Shown here piece by piece: positions 53,700 to 63,377 of a stretch of DNA of 64,000 bases. The notes beneath the pieces are model-generated. The model did no database searches. It was not told the origin of the DNA and saw only the letters and a program-made list of their open reading frames with translations. Within the stretch, counting starts at the first letter, position 1. The number at the start of each line of letters is the position of its first letter. Origin of the DNA: Dichetophora obliterata (Eukaryota > Arthropoda > Insecta > Diptera > Sciomyzidae); contig OY986436.1 in NCBI GenBank assembly GCA_963920525.1, positions 84,972,970-85,036,969 of the forward strand. The letters are read 5' to 3'. The position numbers and the translations under genes were made by a program.

Positions 53700-55300
53700 A
53701 GAGAAGTTTACTGTATCGGCGTTATGCGTTAACGCCATTGCGTCATGAAGTAGTTTAAAATTATACGATATCTATATTAACACGATGTTAATCAGCGCAG
53801 GCTGTTTTTGAACTGGAAAGCGCGTTGCGCTATGTGGTAAATTTTATGAATGCGATAAGTTTTATGGTGAAGTAGCAAGTTGTCATAAGCCCAAGTTGTC
53901 TTCACTTTGTGGAAATAAATGAAATGATTTAAAGTTGTTTACACAATTAATTATTGTTGAATATGAAGAATTACTGAACGAAGCCCATGATTTTGCATTC
54001 TCAAAAATGAACAAATTTTATACTACAAGCATGCAGTCAAACTATATTCTGTCAATTTATCAATAAAAAGATGAACAAACACATTTCTGACACGCAAGAC
54101 AAGTTGGAAGTTGGATGATAGTTTGATTCGATGTACATAAAGAGCATACAAATCTAAAGAAACAAAAAATGAGCATGAAGCTCATTGAACACGTTCAATA
54201 CATTGTTATACCCGCTTGTAAAAATTTGTCGGTGATGACATTGTAATTCAGAACTGTAAGCAGAAACGAAATATTAATTGTGCTGACATAGTTTTTTTTT
54301 TTCAAAACAACAGTTTAACTTTATTCGTATGTGTAGCAACATCGAGTTTTCTAACAGGAAGTTTTGCAGTGAAGTGTGTTTGTGAAAACTTTTAATGTTT
54401 ATGCTTAAACCAGAACAAAATTTTATATATAAAAGAGAGTCTTATTAAACATTACCTCTGAAGTTCTAGATAAAAGATAATAAATTCGTTCATTAAATTT
54501 TAAAATTTTTGTGGAAATAATTTGTGGCGTCATTTGCTTTTGTTTGCTTCTTTTCGGTGTTTTCTCTTTCATTTTCGTTGTGTTTTTGGCGTAGAGAGGA
54601 TTTTCGTTGAAATTATTTGTTAACAGACTTCGTTTGTAACAGAAATGTTAACAGACTTCGGAGGCCCCGCAGCTACATTTTATTTAAGAAAAAATTGGTA
54701 ACGGCATGTGTCCATTTACCACTGGGTACATAATAAAAAACCTTTAAGTGAATGGCAGAGCATTATAACAACCAAACGCACTCCAAACACTCATAATCGG
54801 GTATGGGCACCAATACATTTAAAGCTCTTGTGTTGTTTTGTGATCCTTGCACTGTTTACGCAAATTAAACATAAAAAATTTAAAACTGAATTTTTTTTTT
54901 TTGGTTTAATTGACAAAAATTTACCACAGTTGGCATAAACTTGAGGTAAATTATTAACATGTGGGTAATGATTCAATAAAACGAATACAATAAAAAATTG
55001 AATATGGCAGACGAAAAGACAGACCAATGTTTATACATGGAGCTGAAAGAAAGAAATCAATGAGGAAAGTGAACTGAAGTTGAGTTTTTTTTTAATTAAA
55101 GAAAATATGAAGGGAAAATATGTTTAAAAACCTTTACGCTATGACATTAAAAGCAATTTAAAAATTAATTTTGCCTTGCATTAAAAAAAATAATTTTTTA
55201 ATATTTATCAATAATTTAATGAAAAATAAGCGCACTGCATTTATTGCAGAACACGTTATAAACATTTTAAAATTTTTTTCATAAGCACAATGCAGGCATA
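53700..55300. other. No gene recognised
   Basis: AT-rich sequence. TGTTAACAGACTTCG occurs twice at 54618 and 54646. No coding signal. Confidence 0.45.
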
Positions 55301-55308
55301 CAGACATT

Positions 55309-55433
55309 GGGTGGAATGCATAAAAAGTGAAATTTCCCCCAACTCGATTTTTTAAGTAAAATATTCATACGCTCTTTTAATTTTACTTGAAAAATCAATT
55401 TAAGGCAAATGCTCACTTTTTATGCATTCCACT
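55309..55433. mobile_element. 125-bp fold-back MITE with CATT flanks
   Basis: Left GGTGGAATGCATAAAAAGTG and the inverse of the right end AGTGGAATGCATAAAAAGTG match, as do inner TTTTTTAAGTAAAAT and TTTTTCAAGTAAAAT (inverse). CATT lies immediately outside both ends (55305-55308; 55434-55437). Confidence 0.7.
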
Positions 55434-55439
55434 CATTAA

Positions 55440-56080
55440 CATTTGCTCACTTGATTGTTTTTAGCGTGTAGCTTCGTGATTTTTTTCGCTTTTCTCTTTT
55501 GGCTTGATCCGACGCACAATGGAGTATTTTTTGGTCAAAAAGAGCATTAATTAAAAAAATAAATTTAAATGCATAGTAGTGTTTGGTACCCTATGAAAGA
55601 GGAGAAAATTCTGCATCACAAGTTGAAAAATTGTTGAAAAATATCGTACCGTTTACCCGCAATGCACTTTGAAAGTAATTTTTTTTCACTTTGAGTGCGC
55701 TCAGGGACAAACGTGTTTATCTGCCATTTTGAAAAATTTTTTTGTACATTATTTAAAAAATATTACATTCAATTGTGATGGAATCTGTTTGTTAAGTTCT
55801 TAAAGCAACACAAAAACTATTTTTTTTTTTTGTGTAATAGTTTTCTATATATTTTATTTTTTTAACTTTAATTTAACTTATAAAATTGTTTTTTTTTTCT
55901 ATGTAAATAGAGATGTAGTTGTGAGTAAAGTTGGAGAAATTGTTTTGATAATCGTAAACTATGGACATTCTAGTTACATTCCGCCATTGATGTTCACTTT
56001 AGCGATATTTTAATTTTTTTACTGTAACTTCGTGTCACAATTCTAAGATTTCCTTGAGAAAATAAAATCAAATAAAAAGT
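55440..56080. other. No gene recognised
   Basis: AT-rich with T-runs. No coding signal or repeat that I can name. Confidence 0.45.
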
Positions 56081-56084
56081 ACAA

Positions 56085-56352
56085 AATAGATTTTGTTGTT
56101 TGCTCAGAAGGCATAATAAATCTTATGTGAAGAGTCCAAAGTCCATATTTTAATTTTTGTGAAATTTAAAGAGATTTTATCGTTTTGATAAAGTAATTTT
56201 GTATGGGAGGTAAGCGTGGTTTTCATCCGATTTGATTCATATTCTATCTTGATCTTAATATTAAAAATATAATGTTAAATACCAATTTTCTTCAAAATAG
56301 CTTCAAAATTACGGCTGTAATCGTGTCGACAGACAGACGGACGGACGGAATT
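56085..56352. repeat. Dispersed repeat, copy 2, with GACG microsatellite
   Basis: Shares the order of blocks with 32960-33190 and ends in GACAGACAGACGGACGGACG at 56329-56348, as in INE-1-like elements. Confidence 0.6.
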
Positions 56353-56354
56353 TT

Positions 56355-57655
56355 TTTTTTTCTTATTTGGACCCATTGCAGTTTCAGAAGTTCCCTCCGT
56401 CTTTTGGGGTGATTGATATCCATTTTCAGGGATTCAATACATCATTGTGAGAAGTAGGTCTTAATTGCTTGTAGTCGCTCTTAACACTGAACTGATTTTC
56501 ATTTCATTACTTTATTCTTGCGTTTTCTATCGCTACGTAGGAGTTTGCTCTCGATGCTCCGTAGGTGGGACTTTTCGATTATGTTGCTACGTATCGTAAA
56601 TGAAGCCCAAATTCCCTTTTTCTGCAAATACACCATTAATTAAGGGTTGTGAAATAGTTATAAAAAAAATGTTGGAATAACTTCTTTCTGAAATTGTTTT
56701 TGCAAGATGGATCACTAATCAGAGCAAAGCCTAACTTTGAGCCATCCATAATAATATTTTTAGAATGGTAAATTTAAAAATCATTTAGAATACATGTTGA
56801 GCTGCAGAGGAAAATAATTTGTACACCCCATTTTATGGGCTTTTTGGGCATATATTGTCTTAATTCAGTCTTCTTTAAAAGGAACCATCATTTCAGCCAT
56901 GCATAGATTTTCGTCTTTTGGAATTGTATATATTTTTAAAGTAAACATTTTCACAATGTGACGGACTTTATAAAGCTTATCATTGATATCAAAGTCTATA
57001 CAAAATTTCATCGAGTTAAATCTGTTTCTCCTCATGCTCTGACGAAAAATGGAATTTCGGTGGCCTTTGACTTAAACATCACCAATCGCGGATAATCAAT
57101 TGTACCGATCATAATATCTAGTGCTATTAGCTTATATAATTCTTCCTTTCTTAAATTGATTGAAGTACCATTATTTTCCAACTTAGCTTGATTTGTATTC
57201 TAGAAATATATACTACTTTCCTAACCAAATCAACAATAAAATTCTCTAGAAAATACTGAACTGGAACTTTATAATTTCTTTTGGGATTTTGCGTCTCAGT
57301 TAAATTTTCTTCTGGAGGACTCCAAGAAATCTTTATTCAACGAAAATCGTCTATTTTTTAAAAAGCTACATCTTCTTATATTTCATCTTCTTGGTAATCT
57401 GAATTCCTGCCATTTCAATGCTACTTGCTTTCAGACTCGAGAAAATATTACCTCATATATTAATACTATTCTTTTCTTATATTTCTGCATACTTCCGTTC
57501 TTATTGTACGATTTCAATCAAATTAATTTTGTATAGTTAAAGACTATACAGCGCTATAAACATTAAATGTTCGCTTTTAAATATTTTAGAATTGGACCAT
57601 GCACTCAAAAATATTCTTTCCTTAAATTAAGAAACCGTGGCTTTAATTCATAGGC
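56355..57655. other. No gene recognised
   Basis: A possible Tc1/mariner-type end, CAGAGGAAAATAATTTGTAC followed by ACCCC, lies at 56804; no partner end or transposase was found. The rest is AT-rich. Confidence 0.4.
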
Positions 57656-57666
57656 ATGGATTTTTC

Positions 57667-57912
57667 CATTGGCGTCGGAAGCGGGGGTAAAGGTGGGCAG
57701 TTGCCCCCCCACTTTTTTAGCTAGATAAACAATTTAAAAGGAAAAGTTATTCAAAATATCAGTTTTTTTACAACGATAATATTTTTGTATTGTATTATAT
57801 ATTTTCCTCTTCTTTATCTCTTCTTCATATTTCATGTGAAGAAATTTTGGTGAACTTTTTTGCACCACCATTTGAACTGCCCCCCCAGATGAAATTCGCT
57901 TCCGACGCGCTT
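57667..57912. mobile_element. 246-bp MITE with 9-bp target duplication
   Basis: The ends share GCGTCGGAAGCG as an inverted repeat, and G-runs (GTGGGCAGTTGCCCCCCC left, GAACTGCCCCCCCAG right) are inverted too. GGATTTTTC flanks both sides (57658-57666; 57913-57921). A 9-bp duplication suggests a Mutator-like superfamily, by inference only. The long minus-strand ORF crossing it is not a gene. Confidence 0.65.
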
Positions 57913-57924
57913 GGATTTTTCTAT

Positions 57925-58340
57925 ATTCTATAGAGGTTTCTCCAAAATGTAGAGAACTTTTACATGATTTAACGATCTCACGTCTTGATTTCGTTGCAAT
58001 GTTATCAAAACAGCTTCTTAGTTTTGAAGACAAGTTTTTACTTAAATATAAGAAATGAAGGTATGATAAATGTTAAATTTCTAAAAATTGTATAAAAGCA
58101 GAAATAATTTGAAGAAAAACTGTATTAATATCAAGTCTGCTCGCAAGATTCAACAGCATGATTTCTTAAATTTGGAAAAACATAAGTTACAATACTTGGA
58201 TATTTTATAGAAATACATGTAAATTTATCTTTTTTTGTACAAAAGCGATTTATTTTTTAAAAAATGCATTTCTTATATTTCTAGTAAAAATGCTTTAAAA
58301 TTACTTACTATGCGAACGATTCCTAATGAAGCAAATTGAG
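57925..58340. other. No gene recognised
   Basis: AT-rich. No coding signal. Confidence 0.45.
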
Positions 58341-58343
58341 CGA

Positions 58344-58430
58344 CGATTGCTGAACAACTGCGATGGTCGAATGGATAAGCCCATGCACTTACACTCACGC
58401 GGCCGTGGTTCAAATCTCCGGGCAGTGGTA
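58344..58430 (+). repeat. tRNA-like module (SINE head)
   Basis: GATGGTCGAATGGATAAGCC (58362) is a good A box and GTGGTTCAAATCTCCGGGC (58405) contains a near-consensus B box (GGTTCAAATC). Spacing is tRNA-like. T- and acceptor-stem pairing is poor, so a SINE-derived or decayed tRNA is more likely than a working gene. Confidence 0.5.
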
Positions 58431-58584
58431 ATTTTTCAATTTAATTTAATGTTAATAATAATAATGTTTGCAGATTTTCGACACTATAAACTCTCACAGT
58501 ATGCTGTTTACAATTTTAAAAAAGGGGTTTTTTTAGCAAAAATTACAAAATTTTTTCCAGGAATTCGATAAAAAATTTCTTATT

Positions 58585-59285
58585 TTCAGAGAAAATTTTT
58601 CTTTTACTGATGATTAATAAACTGTAGAAAATTTCTTATTTGCAGAAAAAATGTTTCTCATAGTTATAGCCGCTGATTAATAAACGGCAGAAAATTTCTT
58701 ATTTTAACCCATTAATGCTCACTACCGGAATCCGTTGAGTTTAGCTTTTACAATTTTCAGTATAAATTTGTATAATTATAAGACGGAAAACTCTGAAGTT
58801 TTAAAAAAAAATTCAAAGGATTTGGGTGTGGCGAAGAGTATGATCATAAACGCATAAGAGGTCTTTAAGAAGAGAAATTAATATATTAAAAAAAAATATA
58901 AAAATGATAAATTGGAAAATTTTCATTTCGTAGCGTAGGCATAATGTAATGCACGTTTTAATTATATATTTTTTTTCTTGATGTTTATAAAACAAAATAA
59001 CTTAACTTAATTAACATTTTTCATTTTTTTTAATACTGCATTAACAGGCAAGAACAAGTAAATAAAATGGAGTAAAATGTACATTTTTTTTTTTTGAAAA
59101 GGAAACTTTTGGCTTTCTCACACTGTTTGAGGTAAAAGTTTTACAGTGTCTGAGGATTTTTGAGGAATTTTTGAAAAATGCTTTAATCGCGTATGATATA
59201 TCATACGTTGTCATTAATGGGTTAAGAGAAAATGTTTCTCTTAGTTATAGCCGATGATAGATAAACGTTAGAAATACTTACTCAA
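58585..59285. repeat. Tandem repeat of ~60 bp, split by a MITE
   Basis: Units containing GATTAATAAAC and AGAAAATTTCTTATTT occur at 58608 and 58672, and GAGAAAATGTTTCTCTTAGT, TATAGCCGATGATAGATAAACG continues at 59226. The third unit follows directly when 58708-59225 is removed. Confidence 0.65.
58708..59221. mobile_element. piggyBac-like MITE with TTAA duplication
   Basis: The ends are CCCATTAATG (58708) and CATTAATGGG (to 59221), flanked by TTAA on both sides (58704-58707; 59222-59225). TTAA plus ends starting with CCC is the piggyBac signature. The 514-bp interior has no transposase. It contains an 18-bp perfect palindrome CGTATGATATATCATACG at 59190-59207. Confidence 0.8.
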
Positions 59286-59404
59286 ATTTAATAAGATATC
59301 AACACAATTGCTCTTAGTTTCTTTAATTTAGCGAAATAGTTCGTAAATGATTGAATAATTTTCCTAAATTATTTCACACTTCTGGTGTCATTTCACGAAT
59401 TATC

Positions 59405-60185
59405 TGTCGATAATTTTTTTTGTAGTGCCTGTGCAAGCGAGTTCATCTACTTTGCAGTTTCCTAGAATGTCTCTATGTCCGGGAATCAAGCATAGAATGA
59501 ACCTGAGCTGCTTTGCCATCTAATTTAGGGATCTGCGGCAGTTGAGAACTGTTTTAGATCTTATTTCAACACTTTCTAAAGCTTTCAATCCACCACTTTT
59601 TTGCATTAATACAGGAACACTCTCTTAAGCAGATTGGGCTTAATGTTTACGTTCCTATCCAGTATGGAGCCAAGGTATTTTACTAGATCTGAGGACCTAA
59701 GTCTGTGTTTCCCAGTTTAAGAGGACTAATTAGAGTTAAATTGTGTTTTCTGGTGAGAATCACTAACTCAGTTTTATTTGGGCTTACGCTAAGCATTTAA
59801 CTGATAGCCCAGTTAACTAGAGTATGAAGGCAGTTTTGCATAATTTTTCAAAGAGTAGATATGTATTTTCCAGAGGTAACAATCGCTACGTCATCAGAAT
59901 AAGCTAACAACCTACACTTCTTCAGTTACAGTTTGACTAGCAGTCCTTTTACTGCTAGATTCCAGAGTGAGGCGAGAGAACCCTGCCCTGAGGATACAGA
60001 TCTTAGCGTAGATGCCATTCCAAAATTTGCACTTATAATCCTGCCTACAAGCATTTGATTATTAGTGCTATCAGTGCGGCATCCACCCCAAGCTCTGTCA
60101 GCGCATTTATGATAGTTCCTGCTGCGACGTTGTTAAATTACCCTTCTATATCAATAAAAAATGTTTTTGTATATTCCTGGGGTGG
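59405..60185 (-). pseudogene. R1/LOA-type pol fragment (RT and part of RNase H), decayed
   Basis: The minus strand from about 60180 reads KTFFIDIEG, FNNVAAGTIINALTELGVDA (RT first Asp block), LASLWNLAVKGLLVKL, RLLAYSDDVAIVTSGKYIS (YADD box as YSDD), NCLHTLVNWAI, VSPNKTELVILTRKHNLTLI, and then, after an internal deletion, ESVEIRSKTVLNCRRSLN and FILCLIPGHRDILGNCKVDE (RNase H motif GHRxIxGNxKADELA). The order equals that of the 12-15 kb element and it is probably a related family member. Multiple stops and shifts. The RT-to-RNase H spacer is largely lost. Confidence 0.75.
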
Positions 60186-60229
60186 GTGCGAGTGAGGCCA
60201 ATTAGAGCCATATTATGATTTTCAATACA

Positions 60230-60960
60230 TTAACTCAAAGAAATAAAATCGCTAAATTTAACAAAATTGCTCTTGTTAATCGTTATCAAAAAAATTATGT
60301 TAATTTGAAAATATTTTATATATAACACATGTTAATTTTATCAGATTGACAAAAATTGTAATCGTATTGATAAAATATTTATTTTTATAAAAAATTTGTG
60401 AGTTTGACAAAAAATTCTTTGCTTATTCAATAAAGATTTTATCAAATTAATCTAAAAGAAAAATTCTTTTATCAAATTGATTAATCTATTCATATTTTTG
60501 ACAAACATTTATTAATAAAACAGCACTGTTTTGTCAATATCGTAAAAATCAACTATTAATTTCTTTTATCATTAAAAAAAAAATTATCAATTTATCAAAA
60601 GAAAATTTTAATAAATTGATAATTATTTCTTAATTTTTTTGTAAATTATCAATTCATTTATCAAATTCATTATTATTTTATCAATATTCCTCTGGATTGA
60701 CACAAATTTTATTAAACCATAAGTTTCATTGTAACGAAAATTACAAATGATTAATTAACAAATTATTAAATGGTTTTCGAAAAATAAGTCACTTGAATTG
60801 ATAAAATTGTTTTGTTGAAATGATAAAATTTTATCAAATTTTTTGCAAATTAATAAATCCTTTGTTTTTATGAAAAGCGAATTATAAATATTCCGCTTGA
60901 TTGAAAAAATTTTATTATTACAACTAAAACCATAAGTTATTTGATAAATTTTTTTAATAT
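60230..60960. repeat. Diffuse TTGATAAA / TTTATCAA-rich tract
   Basis: Some 700 bp in which TTGATAAA, TTATCAA, ATCAAATTGAT and related words occur over a dozen times on both strands without a fixed period (for example near 60368, 60430, 60472, 60585, 60613, 60650, 60800, 60828). Confidence 0.5.
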
Positions 60961-61129
60961 GAAAAAACTAAATAATGGAACACGTTCTTACTGGTGCTTT
61001 CTTGATCACATTTTTATTCTAAAAAAGCAGCGTGCATTTAAACAAATTTTGCTTAGGAATAAATTATGTAAGTTTCAGAAGTTCTAATATTTATAATAAC
61101 TTAAAAAAGTAATATATTTTCCTCTTCAG

Positions 61130-61219
61130 AAAAAAGCACTGAATAATTTGGAATCTTTGATAAAAGAGCTAAATTTGGATGTGAAAAAAAAGAAACGAAA
61201 CTGCTGCATTATTTACAAG
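61130..61219 (+). CDS. Exon-like ORF, unknown gene (first piece)
   Basis: Preceded by a good 3' splice site (TTTTCCTCTTCAG) and followed by GCAAGT, a non-standard but known GC donor. It reads KKALNNLESLIKELNLDV then KKKKRNCCIIYK, a plausible helical, charged segment of 30 codons with a nuclear-localisation-like KKKK. A further ORF near 61279-61430 (ITARHFFKNHQELKYFLSNC) lies before the better-supported exon at 61739. Whether these belong to one gene cannot be decided; phases do not fit simply. Confidence 0.2.
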
Positions 61220-62403
61220 GCAAGTAAATTTGTTCTGAAAATATAACCCAACAAATATAAGGTAGTCTTAATATTTTAGAGTGTGATATTGACAGAAAAG
61301 CGTTGGAAGTCATCACTGCAAGACATTTCTTCAAAAATCATCAGGAACTCAAATACTTTTTGAGCAACTGCGTCAGCTACGTCAGCGTAATTTGTAAATC
61401 AAGGTCATTGAAATTGTATAACAGTTCTTAATTCCGTCATTTGCTGTAACATATCTATTTTGAGACTTTATTAATCTGTTAATGAAAACTTAAGTTCTCT
61501 CAATGATTTACACTTACACTGTGTAAGCATAATTACTTTTAAAAATAAAAGCACTGTTATCAGATAAAAACTTTAATATATGATAAGGCATATTTCAATC
61601 AGTTTTGTAAATTTAGTTTAATAAGTTTAGTTAAGTTTGCTTCTGTTACTTTAATAAAATTGCTTTGTTGCTTGGTAACTAAAATATACATATTTATTAC
61701 TTTAAGTGAAATGCATTTTTAAAATTGTATCTTTTTAGAACTAGATGACATATCTGAACGCTTAGAGATTTTAAAAAAGGATAACTGTAGCTGGCCTGAA
61801 ATTGAAAACTACTATACTGCCACTTGAAAAGATCGTCTTATAGCCCTATTACGGTTCACAACACAACAGTAATTGCTGTCTTCAATGTGTAAATTTCTAT
61901 AACGGTAGACAACAAAGCAACTGAATACATTCCACTGTTGTCTGTCAACAATGCTGTGTCTTCAACACACTTACTACGCAACACAGCAGTTGTGCTTTAT
62001 TGTCTTGTTATCTGCCAAATTTTGAAGACAGCTAATTTGGTGTTGTGTTGAAGAAACGAAATAGATTAAAAATGAAAATTTTATTTAAAATTGCGTTTTT
62101 CTTTCTTAGTTATGAAAATTTCATAGAAAATTGATAATACGTCTCCTTGTGAGCAGAATTATATTGAATTAAGCAATTGAATTCGAAATTGTTTGTTTGT
62201 TTACTTTTTTATTTTGACAGTAACCAGTTCACAGTTGCATCGAAACGTACTAATTAGATTACGTTTTTATTTTGAGAGTAAGAAAATTTTTGCGATGCTA
62301 CCTTTTTATTATTTTGGAATAGTTAAGAAATGCCGGGAGAGGGGTTTTAAACTAAAAACAAGATTATTTTAATATTCTTAATTTATAGTTATGCTATTGG
62401 CAT

Positions 62404-63377
62404 CAGAGAACTGCACAAGCCTACTTGAAGTTTATTTCAAGTACTTGTTTGAAATACAAGTTCAAGCTATCTTGAGCTTGATAATTTTGAATCAAGTATA
62501 GCTTGTAATTGAATATAAATAAGCCCACGACAGCTTGCAAGTATTCTAGCTTACAAGCGAACGGCACGAAGTTTCAAGTAAAGGAAAGCTTGATGACTTC
62601 GGCAAAAAGCTTGAAAAGCTTGACATTGAAGGCAAGTATCCAATTGAAGCAAGTATCCAAAAAATTCAATGAGCTTGTTTAGAGAGAGCTTAAGCGTAAT
62701 AGGACTTTTAAGGATTTTATGAACTACGTGGTTGGAAGTTTTAGGGGTAAATGATTTCGAAAATGATGTCAAACCTTAAAATTTAAGATGGCGGATAGAG
62801 TTGCCACCTAGATTTTTTTATTTTTGCGAATTCTTGTAATTTTGAAATTCTTATGGATTTGATTTCGAATATAATGTCACAGTTTTAAAATTTAAGATGG
62901 AGGTTAGGGTTGACACCTAAATTTTTACCACAGTATTGCCACCTAATAATATGTCTTTTTAAGAGTTTTAAACGTCATTTATCAGTGTTAAGGGTTCGCT
63001 GATTTCGAATCTAAAGTCAAAATTTTAAAATTCAGTATGGTGTATAGGGTTGTCACCTTAATTTTTTGTATTTTATGAATTAAGGGCTGGCAAAAAATGG
63101 TACACCAAAAATAGGTCGCTGAATCTGAATCCGTTGTCAGAATTTCAAAATTATAGGGTTGCCACCTAATAATATGTCTTTTCATATGTCCTTTACTTTA
63201 AACTTCGTGCCGTTCGCTTGTAGGCTAGCATACTTGCAAGTCGCAAGTTGTCGTGGGCTTATTTATATTTAATTACAAGCTATACTTGATTCAAAATTAT
63301 CAAGCTCAATCTAGCTTGAACTTGTATTTCAAGCAAGTACTTGAAATAGACTTCAAGTAGGCTTGTGCAGTTCTCTG
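62404..63377. mobile_element. hAT-like element with ~175-bp terminal inverted repeats
   Basis: CAGAGAACTGCACAAGCC at the left and its inverse at the right begin inverted repeats of about 175 bp with more than 90 percent identity (blocks ATTTCAAGTACTTG, TTGATAATTTTGAATCAAGT, AAATAAGCCCACGACA, ACAAGCGAACGGCACGAAGT). Ends starting CAGAG fit the hAT superfamily; a target duplication is not clear. It lies wholly inside the TTA-flanked element. No coding capacity. Confidence 0.7.
62750..63180. repeat. Degenerate tandem repeats inside the hAT-like element
   Basis: Four diverged units of about 115-130 bp, each with a GATTTCGAA(T/A)-like start, AATTTTAAAATTTAAGATGG-type middle and GGGTTG(C/T)CACCTAA end, near 62752, 62865, 62998 and 63108. 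Minus-strand ORFs here are not genes. Confidence 0.65.

Noticed and set aside
56804..57560. Tc1-like element starting CAGAGGAAAATAATTTGTAC
   Set aside because: Only one end is visible and no transposase motif could be read.
58344..58430. Functional tRNA gene
   Set aside because: A and B boxes are good but acceptor and T stems do not pair well; kept only as a tRNA-like module.
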